A DNA stretch of 64,000 nt, taken from positions 73,163,085 through 73,227,084 of the forward strand of contig NC_068925.1 of the NCBI RefSeq assembly GCF_023091745.1, given 5' to 3'. Below the pieces are notes generated by a model. That model was not told the origin of the DNA, did no database searches, and saw only the letters and a program-made list of their open reading frames with translations. The stretch is from Budorcas taxicolor (lineage: Eukaryota; Chordata; Mammalia; Artiodactyla; Bovidae). Shown one piece after another: positions 50,325-63,227 of this stretch. Made by a program: the position numbers and the translations under genes. How positions within the stretch are numbered: position 1 is the stretch's first letter; each line of letters begins with the position of its first letter.

Positions 50325-50520
50325 TGGAGCTGGCGGCCTGGCTTGTACTCCCAGCTCTCTGCTTACTCAGCCCCGGTGTGACTCAGGGTGAGTCACTTCG
50401 CAGCTCTGAACCTACATTTTCCCATCTGTAGAACACCTTCACAGGGTGAATGTAAGGATTCAGAAGCACAGTAGAGGACTTTGGAAGTGAAAGTGCTAGA
50501 GAAATGGGATAATCAGTCTT
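50325..50520 (+). repeat. MIR SINE
   Basis: TGGCTTGTACTCCCAGCTCTC, GTGTGACTCAGGGTGAGTCAC, ACATTTTCCCATCTGTAGAAC and CAGGGTGAATGTAAGGATTC. Follows another MIR fragment. Confidence 0.75.
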
Positions 50521-52105
50521 AATTCCTTATTTTTCATTTAGGGGAAGGACCTCACTTCTTTTCCTTCAGAATCCATCTGTGTTCATGGGCATTCTTTGAC
50601 TTCATCAGTAATGGCTTACAATGAGCTTCGTGTGGGCAGAGCCTGAGTGTTGTAGGGAGAAGTCAGGGAAAGTGTAAACAACAACATCACACTTGGAAGA
50701 GTGTGTCTGCGTTTGGGGGAACTCCTGTCTGATTGGGCACATGGGACGGATGCAGTCGCACTCTTAGGAAGGACATCCTGGAAGGGCTGTGAGCTCTCTG
50801 CCTTTGGAGGCTTTCATGGTACAAAACTTATCAAATGGAAGAAACTAGAAGCATATGCTCATGCTGATAGTTGTAGAAAAGAGGTAGGGGAGAGGACTAA
50901 CCAAGGGGTGGCCGCTGAGAGCACCAGAGCAGGCTCTGTCTCCATGTCTGCTGAAGCTGTTTCTCTGCAAAGTTTTGAAGCATCACTGAGCATCTAACAT
51001 TGGGCCCAACTGTTATGACTGGACACAAGGTTGGTGTCCCATCTGTTTTGATTCCACACCCAGAGACTTCTCCCTTTGGTGGACACTGACCGCTTTCCTA
51101 GTGGAGAAATATTGTGCACGATCCCTGGAATGCTTTTCCTTTTGATGGTGGCAGCCACGGAGCTCATCAGAGCCGTTCTGTTACCACTTGTTCTGGTCTG
51201 AATCCATTCCCAGAACACTTGTGAGGGGGACAGTGGGTCAGTCTTCTGGGAATCTTTCTGATAAACACGGATCCTTAGTCATTTGTCACTGCACTCTGAA
51301 AAGACTGTCAGTTTACTGGATGCGAAGTACTCTTTTGGTCTGGGAAATTTTCTGAAGAATCTTGATTTTTCTGTAATGAAGAACTCACTCCTTGGAATTG
51401 CCATCTTTTGTTTTCCATGTAATTGCTAAAGAATTCATATTAGAGTGAAACACAGAGGATCTCAAGTCAGACTCTAAAAACTTCGCCTGAGGGGAACAGT
51501 TTTCAGCCTTTAACTTAGAGATTTGGAAAGACAATGTGTCACGTTTAACCTGATCAAATGTCCTGACTTCCAGGCTTCTTGTAGAATGCAGATATCGTGT
51601 GATTTCAGTGTGGAAGGCTGCATCCCAGAGATGGGAAGCGGAAACTGAACACAAGGCCTAACATCCCTGCCTGTCTGGCTTAGCAGCTCTGTCTATACCC
51701 TTTGAATGCATGTTGTTGGAGTAGCCTCAGAGGGCGAGTCGTGGTCAGCAGCACTGTTGGGAGGTCTGAGGACACTATTGACTCAGGCCTCACTCAAGCA
51801 GGGCCTAAGAGTGTCCTGAAAGCTTCAGAATGGGAAATCTTATTTGGGAATCATTATGGATTTTATCAGACCATCACAGGAACAGCCGTTTTTCTGTAAG
51901 AGGACATTTCCTCCGTGGAACTCCAGGCAACTCTGGTGTGCGGTCAGCAAGTGGTTGCGTTCTTGCGGTTTGAGTTCTTGCTGAATGGTCTTTTTGCCCA
52001 GATTGTATATTGCAAACATACAGTAGACTCCTAACTAACTCATCTCCCTTTCCCCTGCCTTTCACTTAGCTCCGTGCCCAGGACTCCTTCCTTACAATGC
52101 TTGTG
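50521..52105. other. Repeat-poor intron block
   Basis: 1.6 kb without a nameable repeat. Short ORFs (50701-50997 plus, 51385-51654 minus) have no known domain. Confidence 0.5.
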
Positions 52106-52552
52106 ATTCATCTCTAGTCAGTTAATTGTTTAAAAAATTGGACTTAATTTGAGATGATTGTAGATTGATGTGCTGTTTTAAGAAATCATACAGAGATCCC
52201 ATGTGCTCTTTGCTCAGTTTCCCTGATGATAACTTCCTGCAGAACTGTAGTTCAGTAACATGGCCAGGATATTGACATTGGTGCAGTCAATATATAGAAT
52301 GCTTTCATCACCATAATAACTCATGTTGCCTCTTTATGGCCACACTCTTCCTGCCCTCACCCCCTCCTTAAACCCTTGGAAAACACTGATTTGTTCAATA
52401 TTTCTATGATTTTGTCATTTCAAGGATGTTATATAAATAGAATCATGTAGTGTGTTGTCTGAGGTAGGCTTTGTAAATCTCTGGATTTAATCCAGCTTGT
52501 CGGGTGTATCAGTAGTGGCACCTTTTTATTACTGAGTGGTAGTCTGTGGTAT

Positions 52553-52817
52553 TGGAGAAGGCAATGGCACCCGACTCCAGTACTCTTGCCCGGAAAATCC
52601 CATGGACGGAAGAGCCTGGTAGGCTGCAGTCCATGAGGTCGCTAAGAGTCGGACACGACTGAGTGACTTTACTTTCACGTGCATTGGAGAAGGAAATAGC
52701 AACCCACTCCACTGTTCTTGTCTGGAGAATCCCAGAGATGGGGGAGCCTGATGGGCTGCTGTCTACGGGGTCACACAGAGTCAGACACGACTGAAGCAAC
52801 TTAGCAGCAGTGGCAGC
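52553..52817 (+). mobile_element. BOV-A2 dimeric SINE with TSD
   Basis: Dimer with linker CACGTGCATTGGAGAAGG and degenerate tail AGCAGCAGTGGCAGC. AGTCTGTGGTAT at 52541-52552 and 52818-52829 is a perfect 12-bp duplication inside the old L1. Confidence 0.96.
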
Positions 52818-53574
52818 AGTCTGTGGTATGGATGTGCCACAGTTTAACTATTCATCTCTTGAAGGACATCTTGGCCGATTCTGTTTTTTGGTATTACAAA
52901 AAAACTTACTGTGAGCATTCATGTACAGGTTTTTGTTTGAATCTAAATTTTTGTTTTTCTGGGATAAATGCCCAGGAGTGTAATTACTGTTGCATATTTT
53001 GTTGTTTAATAAACTGCCAAACTCTTTTCTGGAGTGGCTGTGTCATTTTACATTTCCATTAGTGATATATGAGAAATCCAGCTTCTCTGCAGTCTCACCA
53101 GCATTTGATGTTGTCAAATGCTATTTTTTATTTTAGCTGTTGTGATATGTACATAGTGATATCTCATTGCATTTCTCTGATGGCTAATGATGTGAACATC
53201 TTTTCATGTATTTGCCATCTGTGTATCCTCTTGGGTAACATGTCCTTTCATAATTTTTGCTCATTTCTTTCTTTTTTTCAAAGTCATATTTTGTACTTTA
53301 TTTTTTAATGTAAATGATATTTTTTCTTTTTTTAAAATCTCATTAAAAAATATATTTCATTGGTGCAAAATTGCTTTACAATATTATGTTGGTTTCTGCC
53401 ACACATCAACATGAATCAGCCATAGGTACCTGTATATCCCTTTCCTCCTGAATCTCACTCCCACCTCCCACCCACTCCCATCCTTCTAGGTTGTTACAGA
53501 GCACCAGGTTTGAGCTCTCTGCATCCTATAGCAAATTCCCAATGGTTATCTATTTTACAAATGGTAATATCTTG

Positions 53575-53576
<2 letters not shown>

Positions 53577-53616
<40 letters not shown>
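53577..53616. repeat. (CA)n microsatellite, about 19-20 units
   Basis: Uninterrupted CA run within the L1 3' UTR. Long enough to be length-polymorphic. Confidence 0.97.
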
Positions 53617-53618
<2 letters not shown>

Positions 53619-54506
53619 GTATACGTTTCAATGTTACTGTTTCAATTTGTCCCTCCGCCTCCTTCCCCTATTGTGTCTACAAGTCTGTTTTCTTTGTCTG
53701 TGTCTCCATTGCTGCTCTGCAGTTAGGTTCATCAGTACCATCTTTCTAGATTATATTAATATGTGATGTTTGTTTTTCTCTTTCTGTATAATAGGCTGTA
53801 CGTTTATCCACCTCATTAGAACTGACTCAAATGCATTCCTTTTTATGGCTGAGTAATATTCCATTGTACATAAGTACCACAGCTGCTTTATCCATTTATG
53901 TGTTGATGGACATCTAGGTTGATTCTGTGTCCTAACTATCATAAATAATGCTGCAGTGAGCATTGGGCTACAGGAATCTTTTTCAATTATGGTTTCTTCA
54001 GAGTATATCCTCGGTAGTGGGATTTTTGGGTCCTCTGGTAGTTTTATTCCTAGTTTTTTTAAAAGGAATGTCCATACTGTTCTCCATAGTGCCTGTATCC
54101 ATTTACATTCCCACCAAGAGCACAAGAGGGTTCCCTCTTCTCCACACCCTCTCCTGCATTTATTATTTGTAGGTTTCTTGATGATGGCCATGAGGGGATA
54201 CCTCATGTGGTTTTCATTCACATTTCCCTAATAATGAACGATGTTGAATATCTTTTCTTGTGTTTATCAGCCAAGTGCATGTCTTCTTTGGAGAAATGCC
54301 TAGTTAGATCTTCTTCCCACTTTTTGATTGGGTTGTTTTCTGTTATTTAGCTGTATGAGCTGCTTGTATATTTTGGGTATTGATCCCTTGTCAGCTGGTT
54401 CATTTGCTATTATTTTCTCCCATTCTGAGGGTTGTCTTTTCACCTTACTTATAGTTTCCTTTGCTGCACAAAAGCTTTTAAGTTTAATTAGGTCCCATTT
54501 GTTTAT

Positions 54507-54777
54507 CGGAGAAGGAAATGGCACCCCACTCCAGTACTCTTGCCTGGAAAATCCCATGGATGGAGGAGCCTGGTAGGCTGCAGTCCATGGGGTTGCTAAG
54601 AGTCGGACACGACTGAGCAACTTCACTTTTACTTTTAACTTTCATGCATTGGAGAAGGAAATGGCAACCTACTCCAGTGTTCTTGCCTGGAGAATCCCAC
54701 GGACAGGGAAGCCTGGTGGGCTGCCATCTATTGGGTTACACAGAGTCAGACATGACTCAAGTGACTTAGCAGCTTAG
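54507..54777 (+). mobile_element. BOV-A2 dimeric SINE with TSD, nested in L1
   Basis: Two Bov-A units with linker TTACTTTTAACTTTCATGC. CATTTGTTTAT at 54496-54506 and 54778-54788 is a perfect 11-bp duplication, and the L1 text (GGTCCCATTTGTTTATTTTTG when rejoined) continues across it. Confidence 0.96.
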
Positions 54778-54897
54778 CATTTGTTTATTTTTGTTTTTAT
54801 TTCCATTATTCTAGGAGTTGAGTCATAGAGAATCTTGCTGTGATTTATGTTAGGGAGTGTGCTGCCTATGTTAGCCTCTAGGAGCTTTATGCTTCTG

Positions 54898-57412
54898 ACT
54901 GGTCTATGCCCCAACCAGTAGTGCTGAAGATGCTGAAGTTGAATGGTTCTAGGAAGACCTACAAGAACTTCCAGAACTAACACCCCAAAAAGATGTCCTT
55001 TTCATTATAGGGGACTGGAATGCAAAAGTAGGAAGTCAAGAAACACCTAGAGTAACAGGCAAATTTGGCCTTGGAGTACAGAATGAAGCAGGGCAAAGGA
55101 TAATAGAGTTTTGTCAAGAGAACACACCGGTCATAGCAAACACCCTCTTCCAACAAGACAAGAGAAGACTCTACACACGGACTACTTCACCAGATGGTCA
55201 ACACTGAAATCAGATCGATTATATTCTTTGCAGCCAAAGGTGGAGAAGTTCTATTCAGTCAGCAAAAACAAGACCAGGAGCTGACTGTGACTCAGATCAT
55301 GAACTCCTTATTGCCAAATTCAGACTTAAATTGAAGAAAGTAGGGAAAAACACTAGACCATTCAAGTATGACCTAAGTCACATCCCTTACGATTATATAG
55401 TGGAAGTGAGAAATAGATTTAAGGGACTAGATCTGATAGAGTGCCTGATGAACTATGGACAGAGTTTCGCGACATTGTACAGGAGACAGGGAGCAAGACC
55501 ATCCCCCAGAAAAAGAAATGCAAAAAAGCAAAATGGCTGTCTGGGGAGGCCTTACAAATAGCTGTGAAAAGAAGAGAAGTGAAAAGCAAAGATATACCCA
55601 TTTGAATGCACAGTTCCAAAGAATAGCAAGGAGAGATAAGAAGGCCTTCCTCAGCGATCAATGCAAAGAAATAGAGGAAAACAATAGAATGGGAAAGACT
55701 AGAGATCTCTTCAAGAAAATTAGCGATACCAAGGGAACATTTCATGGAAAGATGGGCTCAATAAAGGACAGAAATGGTATGGACCTAACAGAAGCAGAAG
55801 ATATTAAGAAGAAGTGGCAAGAATACACAGAAGAACTGTACAAAAAAGATCTTCACCACCAAGATAATCGCAATGGTGTGATCACTCACCTAGAGCCAGA
55901 CATCCTGGAGTGTGAAGTCAAGTGGGCCTTAGAAAGCATCACTAGGAACAAAGCTAGTGGAGGTGATGGAATTCCAGTTGAGCTATTTCAAATCCTGAAA
56001 GATGATGCTGTGAAAGTGCCGCAACTCAATATGCCAGCACATTTGGAAAACTCAGCAGTGGCCACAGGACTGGAAAAGGTCAGTTTTCATTCCAGTCCCA
56101 AAGAAAGGCAATGCCAAAGAATGCTCAAACTACCACACAATTGCACTCATCTCACACGCTAGTAAAGTAATGCTCAAAATTCTCTAAGCCAGGCTTCAAT
56201 AATACAGTTCACAATGGACTATGAACTTCCAGATCTTCAAGCTGGATTTAGAAAAGGCAGAGGAACCAGAAATCAAATTGCCAACTTCTGTTGGATCATC
56301 AAAAAAGCAAGAGAGTTCCAGAAAAACATCTATTTCTGCTTTATTGACTATGCCAAAGCCTTTGACTGCGTGGATCACCACAAACTGGAAAATTCTGAAA
56401 GAGATGGGAATACCAGACCACCTGACCTGTCTCTTGAGAAATCTGTATGCAGGTTAGGAAGCAACAGTTAGAACTGGACATGGAACAACAGACTGGTTCC
56501 AAATTGGGAAAGAAGTATGTCAAGGCTGTATATTGTCACCCTGCTTATTTAACTTATATGAAGAATACATCATGAGAAATGCTGGGCTGGAAGAAACACA
56601 AGCTGAAATCAAAATTGCCGGGAGAAATATCAATAACCTCAGATATGCAGATGACACCACCTTTATGGCAGAAAGTGAAGAACTAAAGAGCCTCTTGATG
56701 AAAGTGAAAGAGGAGAGTGAAAAAGTTGGCTTAAAGCTCAACATTCAGAAAACTAAGATCATGGCATCTGGTCCCATCACTTCATGGCAAATAGATGGAG
56801 GGAAACAGTGGAAACAGTGTCAGACTTTATTTTTGGGGGCTCCAAAATCACTGCAGATGGTGACTGCAGCCATGAAATTAAAAGACGCTTACTCCTTGGA
56901 AGAAAAGTTATGACCAACCTAGATAGCATATTCAAAAGCAGAGACATTCCTTTGTCAACAAAGTTCTGTCTAGTCAAAGCTATGGTTTTTCCAGTAGTCA
57001 TGGATGGATGTGAGAGTTGGACTATAAAGAAAGCTGAATGCTGAAGAACTGATGCTTTTGAACTGTGGTGTTGGACAATACTCTTGAGAATCCCTTGGAC
57101 TGCAAGGAGATCCAACCAGTCCATTCTAAAGGAAATCAGTCCTGAATATTCATTGGAAGGGCTGATGCTGAAGCTGAAACTCCAATACTTTGGCCACCTG
57201 ATGCCAAGAATGGACTCATTTGAAAAGACCCTGATGCTGGGAAAGATTGAAGGCGTGAGAAGGGGACGACAGAGGATGGCCTCACTGACTCAATGGACAT
57301 GAGTTTGAGTAAACTCCGGGAGTTGGTGATGGACAGGGAGGCCTGGTGTGCTGCAGTCCATGGGGTCACAAAGAGTTGGATACGACTGAGGGACTGAACT
57401 TAACTGAACTGA
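54898..57412 (+). mobile_element. BovB, longest copy in the window (endonuclease to 3' end)
   Basis: A 2.5 kb sense copy. It begins in the apurinic-endonuclease domain (GDWNAKVGSQE near 55012 and a DSDHELLIAKF near 55292, carrying the conserved N and SDH motifs). It continues through the linker (235-codon frame at 55455-56162 with WQEYTEELYKKDLHHQ), the RT (FIDYAKAFDCVDHHKL, PCLFNLYEEYIMRNAG, YADD at 56644-56655) and the C-terminal WTARRSNQSILKEISPEYS. Frame shifts near 56020, 56390, 56450 and 56800 and several stops make it inactive. The 5' end is truncated. It abuts the younger L1 on the left and the resumed old L1 on the right. Confidence 0.95.
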
Positions 57413-57757
57413 CTGGATTGTTTTTTATTGTTGAGTTTTGAGATTTTTATATTGTAAATTATGTATATCATGGATCCTATTTCTTTGCTGAATATGTGAT
57501 TTGCAAATCTTTTCTCCAAGTTATATGTAGCTTGTGTTTCTATACTTCTAACAGAGTCTTCTGAAAGGCAAAGCTGTTAACTTTCGGTAGTGCCCAATTT
57601 ATTCATTTTTTTTCTTTCATGTATGGTGCTTTGGGTTCAAGACTAAAAATACTTTACCTACCCTGGGTCCTAAAGATTTTCTTAAATGTTTTTCTCTGAA
57701 AATTTTATAATTTTACATTTAAGCCTACAATCCTTTTGAGATAATTTTTATGCAAGT

Positions 57758-57959
57758 GTTGGTCACTCATCTGTGTCTGTCTCTTTGTGACCCCTGGGAC
57801 TGTAACCCACCAGCCTTCTCTGTCCATAGAATTCTCCAGGCAAAAATACTGGAGTGGGTTGCCATTTCCTTATCCATGGTAACTTGCCGACCCAGAGATT
57901 AAACCTAGGTCTCTTGCATTGCAGGTGATTCTTTATTATCTGAGCCACAAAGGAAGCCC
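57758..57959 (-). mobile_element. Bov-tA SINE with imperfect TSD
   Basis: GTTGGTCACTCATCTGTGTC, CTGTAACCCACCAGCCTTC, GGGTTGCCATTTCCTTATCC and CTGAGCCACAAAGGAAGCC. ATTTTTATGCAAG (57744-57756) and ATTTTTGTGTAAG (57960-57972) flank it. Confidence 0.9.
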
Positions 57960-58525
57960 ATTTTTGTGTAAGGTGTAAGACATATTGAGTCTCATTTTTT
58001 TTTTTTCCTGCCTGTGAATGTCCTTTGCTCCAGCATCATTTGTGGAAAAGGCTGTGTTTCCTCCACTGAATTGTTTTCTGCACCACTGTAAAAAATCAGT
58101 TGAGTATTTGTGTGGGTCTATTTCTGGGTTCTCTATCTGTTCCATTAATCTGTGAGTCTCTTTTTCTATCAGTATCACACTGTCTTAATTACTTTCCTAT
58201 GTACTAAGTCCTGAAATTGACTAGGCTGATTCCTCCCACTTTGTTCTTCTTATTTAAAATTGTTCTATCTATTCCCATTCCTATGCCTTTCCATATAACT
58301 TTTTAGGATAATCTTGTGGATATTTACAACAACTCTTGTTGGCATTTAGATAGAAATTATACTAAACCGGTATCCATTTCGAGAGACTGGAAATCTTTAG
58401 TATGTTGAAGTCTTCTAATTTACACGTGTCTCCATTTATTTATATCTTCTCTAATCTCTTTAGTCAGCCTTTTGGCTTTTGATTTTGTTTTGGCATACAA
58501 GTTCTGTATGTTTAATTATACCTGT

Positions 58526-58739
58526 GTGCTCAGTCACTCAATCATGTTTAACTCTTTGTGACCCCACGGACGGTAGCCTGCCAGACTCCTCTGTCCATGG
58601 AATTTTCCAGGCAAGATTGCGGGAACAGGTTGCATTTCCTACTCCAGGGGATCTTCCCAACTCAGGGATCCAACCTGGGTCTCCTACATCTCCTCCATTG
58701 GCAGGTAGATTCTGTACCACTGAGCCACCTGGGAAGCTT
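58526..58739 (-). mobile_element. Bov-tA SINE with TSD
   Basis: GCTCAGTCACTCAATCATG, TCTGTCCATGGAATTTTCC, GGGATCCAACCTGGGTCTCC and CACTGAGCCACCTGGGAAGC. ATTATACCTGT at 58515-58525 and 58740-58750 is a perfect 11-bp duplication. Confidence 0.95.
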
Positions 58740-61001
58740 ATTATACCTGTACTGAAGTGTTTTTTTGAGTGATTATAAATGGTATTGTATAACACTGGTC
58801 TTCATTTCTAGTGTACGAAATATGATGAGTTTTGTATGTTTATCTTATGTGACCTTGCTGAACTCACTAACTGTAGGAGTTTGAATGTAGATTCCTTGGG
58901 ATATTCTATGTATCCCATTATGTCATTTGCAAGCAGGAATATTTTTATTTCCTTTTACCAAATCTGAATGCCTTTTATTCCTTTTCTTTTTGCTCTCTTT
59001 CTCTCTCCCTTTTTTGCCTATTGCAGAGGCAGCACTATATCGAATAATAGTAGTAAAAACTGATATTTTCCCTTGTTCTTGATGTTAGGGGGAAAGGTTT
59101 CAGTCTTTGATCATTAAATATGATGGTAGCTCTAAGTTTTTTATAGATGCTATTTATCAAGTTGAAGAAAATTTCCTCTATTCCTATTTCTTTCTGAGTT
59201 TTTATCATGAATAAATGTTGACTATTGTCAAATTTTTTTTTATTACACTGATTCATTTTTCAATATTGAATTTGCTTTCCAGCCTTGGAATTTACCCATT
59301 TGGTCATTCTTTTTATATATTGCTAAATTCTATTTGTTACTGTTAAGGATTTTTGCAGCTTTATTTATGAGTGGTGTTAGTCTGTAGTTGTCTTTTTTGG
59401 TACTGTCTTTGTCTGGATTTGGAAATCAGCTTCACAAAATGAATTCAAAAGTATTCCTTTTACTTTTGTTTTCTGGAAGAATTGTCATTAATTCTTGGTT
59501 AAATTTTGATGTCATTAAAACCATCTGGGCCTGGAGATTTCTTTTAGAAGTTTTAAAATTATGAATTCAATTTTCTCATAGTTTATAGGGATATGAATTG
59601 TGGTAGTTTGTATTTTTCAAGGACCATTTCATTTAAGTAGTAAAATTTTTATGTGTAGAGTTGTTTGTGGCATTCCCTATTCTATTTTGGGTGTCTACAG
59701 TTTATACTTGTATTTCCTGTTTCATTTCTGATATTGGTAATTTGAGGCTTTTCTTTTCTTTTTTTTTTCAGTCTTGCTTTTGGTTTTATTTATTTTTAAA
59801 AATGACTGATTTTCTCTATTGTTTTCCTATTGTCAATTTCATTGATTTCTACTCGTTATTTCCTTCCTTCTGCTTGCTGATTTAGTTTTATTTTGCTCTT
59901 TTATAAGTTCTTGAGGTGAGAATGCACGTTATTGATCTGAGACTTTTTCTTTTTTCTTATGCATATATTTAAGTGCTATAAATTTTCCTTTCAGTACTGC
60001 TTTAGCAGCATCACACAAATTTTTATATGTTATGTTCTCATTTTCACTGAGTTCAATATATTTTTAAATTTCCCTTGAGACTTCTTCTTCTTTAGATCAT
60101 AGATTATTTAGAATTGAATTGTTTCCAAGTGTTGGATATTTAGTTCCAAGTATTTGGATATTTTTCTTCTATCTTTCTGTTATTGATTTCTAGTTTGATT
60201 CCATTATAGTCAGAGAATATACCTTGTGTGATTTAAATTCTGTTAAATTTGTCAAGGTTTGTCTTATGGACTAGTGTATGGTCTGTCTTGAATAATGTTC
60301 CACTTGCACTTGAATAGAATGTGTATTCTGCAAATTGTTGTTGGGTGGGGCATTTTATAAATGTTGATTAAGTTCTGTTGGCTGATATTGTCATTGAGAT
60401 CTTCTATATCCTTGCTTACTTTCTGTCTAGTTGTTCTATCAGAGGTTGAAAAAGAAGTGTGTAGGTTTGTCTGTTTCATCTTTCAATCAGTTTTTGCTTC
60501 ACATATGCTTGGAACTTTTTCGTTTGGTGCATAAGCATGAAGATTTCTATATCTTGTTGGAAAATTTGCCTTTTTATCATTTTGTGGTGTGCCTCTCTGT
60601 GTCTGTTGTTTAGATTGGGTAATTTCTATTGTTTTGTCTTTAAATTCACCGATTCTTTCCTCTGTCCCCTTCATTCTGCTGTTGATCCCATCCATTGACT
60701 TTTAAAAATTAGTTGTCATCATTTTTGGTATTAAAATTTCTATGTGGTTTATGTATTCTCTTTTTGGTTGAGACTTTCTGTTTCTTTGCTATTTCTTTTC
60801 TATTTATTTGCTATTTCTGAGACTTTCTCTTTTTTCATTTGTTTCAAGTGTGTCTGTAATTGCCCATTTGAGCATTTTTTTTTTATGATGGATGTTTGAA
60901 AATCTTTGTCAGATATTTCTGACATCTTTGTCATCTTGATTCTTGGCATCCATTGATTTTCTGTTTTTCAGTCAGTTTGGTGTTTTCTTGATTCTTGGTA
61001 T

Positions 61002-61875
61002 CAGTTCAGTTCAGTCGCTCAGTCGTGTCCGACTCTCTACGACCCCATGAATCACAGCACACCAGGCCTCCCTGTCCATCACCAACTCCTGGAGTTCACT
61101 CAGACTCACGTCCATCGAGTCAGTGATGCCATCCAGCCATCTCATCCTCTGTCGTCCCCTTTTCCTCCTGCCCCCAATCCTTCCCAGCATCAAGGTCTTT
61201 TCCAGTGAGTCAACTCTTTGCATGAGTTGGCCAAAGTGCTGGAGTTTCAGCTTTAGCATCAGTCCTTCCAAGGAACACCCAGGATTGATCTCCTTTAGAA
61301 TGGACTGGTTGGATCTCCTTGCAGTCCAAGGGACTCTCAGGAGTCTTCTCCAACACCACAGTTCAAAAGCATTAATTCTTCGGTGCTCAGCTTTCTTCAC
61401 AGTCCAACTCTCACATCCATACATGACCGCTGGAAAAACCATAGCCTTGACTAGACAGACCTTTGTTGGCAAAGTAATGTCTCTGCTTTTGAATATGCTA
61501 TCTAGGTTGGTCATAACTTTTCTTCCAAGGAGTAAGCATCTTTTAATTTCATGGCTGCAATCACCATCTGCAGTGATTTGGGAGCCCCCCAAAATAAAGT
61601 CTGACACTGTTTCCACTGTTTCCCCATCTATTTCCCATGAAGTGATGGGACCAGATGCCATGATCTTTGTTTTCAGAATGTTGAGCTTTAAGCCAACTTT
61701 TTCACTCTCTTCTTTCACTTTCATCAAGAGGCTTTTTTGTTCCTCTTCACTATCTGCCATAAGGGTGGTGTCATCTGCATATCTGAGGTTATTGATATTT
61801 CTCCTGGCAATCTTTATTCCAGCTTGTGCTTCTTCCAGCCCAGCGTTTCTCATGATGTACTCTGCATATAGTGAC
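61002..61875 (-). mobile_element. BovB 3' region with a long open frame
   Basis: The least damaged BovB frame here: 295 codons on the minus strand (61011-61898), of which all but the first few are BovB. It runs from LYAEYIMRNAGLEEAQAGIK through LRYADDTTLMADSEEE (YADD at 61770-61781), DFILGGSQITADGDCSHEIK and YGCESWTVKKAEHRR to VESRTRLSD at the end. The open frame suggests a younger copy, but it lacks the endonuclease and the first RT motifs, so it cannot be active. Inserted in the old L1. Confidence 0.95.
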
Positions 61876-62654
61876 TGATTTTTTGTTAAAATGGCCATTT
61901 TGAATATTATATTGTGAGACTCTGGATCTTACTTAAACCTTTGGTTTTAGATGGCTACTTTTGAGACAGATACAGATAGAGGAAGGAGTAGGCATCCTCT
62001 CATATCTACCAGGTTGGGGTGGAAGTCCGAGTTTCCAACTCAGCCTCCACTGACACTTGTTAGGTCTCCTTGTTAGAGATGGGTGAGCATAAGAGCAAGA
62101 GCTCCCTGCTAAGCTCACATCGATCCCTCTGTGCATTGTAGTGGTGGTGGGCCTTATTGCTGCTGGGGGAAGTGAAAGGAAGTCTGTGGTCCCTGCTGGG
62201 CCTTCTCTGGTAATACTCAAGTAGGAACAAAGTGGAGGCTGCATGCTTCACTACAGCCTCAAGAAGGGGGAAATCTAGGCTTCCTAGTAGCCCTTGCTGG
62301 CTTAGATGGGAGTGGGGCCACAAGTTTTCTATTGTATTTTGACAGGTAGAGTGATTATTATCTAAAGTGTTCTGTCTGTTGAGGCCCCCTTCCCAGTTTT
62401 TGTGCTAGAGAGACTGGCCTTTTGTTGGGACTCTTTTCGTCTACACCCACTGATATTTCCATGTTGCTGCCTTCTTCAGCTCCAAGTCTAGGAATATATG
62501 AGGCGGAAAATAAAGCCAGAGAACTCACCACTGTTATTCCTAGCCAGTTTGCTTTTCTTTCTCCACCATTCAGAATAGTTTAATGTTTGTTTAATGTACT
62601 TTTTTTTGTTTTTTTTAATGTCTAGAACTTTTCGAGGTACTTAGAGCAAGGAAT

Positions 62655-62868
62655 CAGGCTTTCCAGGTGGCTCAGTGGTAAAGAATCCATCTCCCAGTTC
62701 AGGAGATGCAGGGAGCGCAGGTTGGGTCCCTGGGTCAGGATGATCCTGTGGAGTAGGAAATGGCAACCTGCTCCAGTATTCTTGCCTGGAAAATTCCATG
62801 GGCAGAGGAGCCTGGTGGGCTACAGTTGATAGGACTGCAAAGAGTCAGACACGATTGAGTGACTGACC
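62655..62868 (+). mobile_element. Bov-tA SINE
   Basis: GGCTTTCCAGGTGGCTCAGTGG (part), GGTTGGGTCCCTGGGTCAGG, CTGCTCCAGTATTCTTGCC and CAGACACGATTGAGTGACTG. Confidence 0.93.
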
Positions 62869-63216
62869 ACGCTGAGCAGAGTGAGGAATAGGGAGGAGTA
62901 TGTCTACTCCGTATTTGTGAAAGTGGAAGTCTCATTCAGTTTGCTTTTACTTGGTTTATTCTAACAGGCCAATCACTTTTCCTACCTGAGGTCTCAGGTC
63001 CAAGTATCCTTAATCAAACTTGTGTAAATTGCTTTCCATGGGGAAGGAAAGTTAAAATCCCAAAGAGCTCTGTGCATTGTTGGGATGGGTAGAAACAGTT
63101 TTCATACCCCAAGTACACACTGGGCCCTCTGAATTTATAGCTTTCTTTTTCTCATCTTTAAGGCTTGGGGCCAACTAGAGGGGGACCAGAGATATTCAGA
63201 CTATTTCACATTCATT
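62869..63216. other. Unassigned intron sequence
   Basis: Nothing recognised. Confidence 0.55.
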
Positions 63217-63227
63217 AAGGGATCTTT

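Larger units (their letters stand above)
53290..54895 (-). mobile_element. Younger L1, 5'-truncated, nested in old L1
   Basis: Antisense 3' UTR with T/A-rich start (GGTGCAAAATTGCTTTACAA, CATCAACATGAATCAGCC), a CA microsatellite, then the ORF2 C-terminus: a 156-codon minus frame at 53751-54221 with NNKCRRGCGEEGTLLCSWWEC and WYLCTMEYYSAIK. It is split by a BOV-A2 and ends against BovB at about 54895. The left boundary is approximate. Confidence 0.88.
52106..62600 (-). mobile_element. Old antisense L1 (L1M type), heavily invaded
   Basis: Successive antisense segments run from the L1 3' end (about 52106-52552, 52818 to about 53285) through ORF2 (57413-57757, 57960-58525, 58740-61001) to the 5' region (61876 to about 62600). 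At the break, the text at 53285 is continued by TTGTTTTTTATTGTTGAG at about 57417, as expected for one L1. RT-region phrases include CCATCTGGGCCTGGAGATTTC (part, 59522) and endonuclease-region CATTATAGTCAGAGAATATAC (part, 60203). It is interrupted by two BOV-A2, a younger L1, two BovB and two Bov-tA copies. Confidence 0.8.

Noticed and set aside
53577..53616. Possible repeat array such as CRISPR
   Set aside because: It is a plain CA microsatellite in a mammalian L1. No spacer-repeat structure exists anywhere in the window.
55455..56162. 235-aa plus-strand ORF as a gene
   Set aside because: BovB linker region. The frame is lost before the RT motifs.
61011..61898. 295-aa minus-strand ORF as a cellular gene
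   Set aside because: It is the BovB reverse transcriptase C-terminal part, lacking the endonuclease and first RT motifs.
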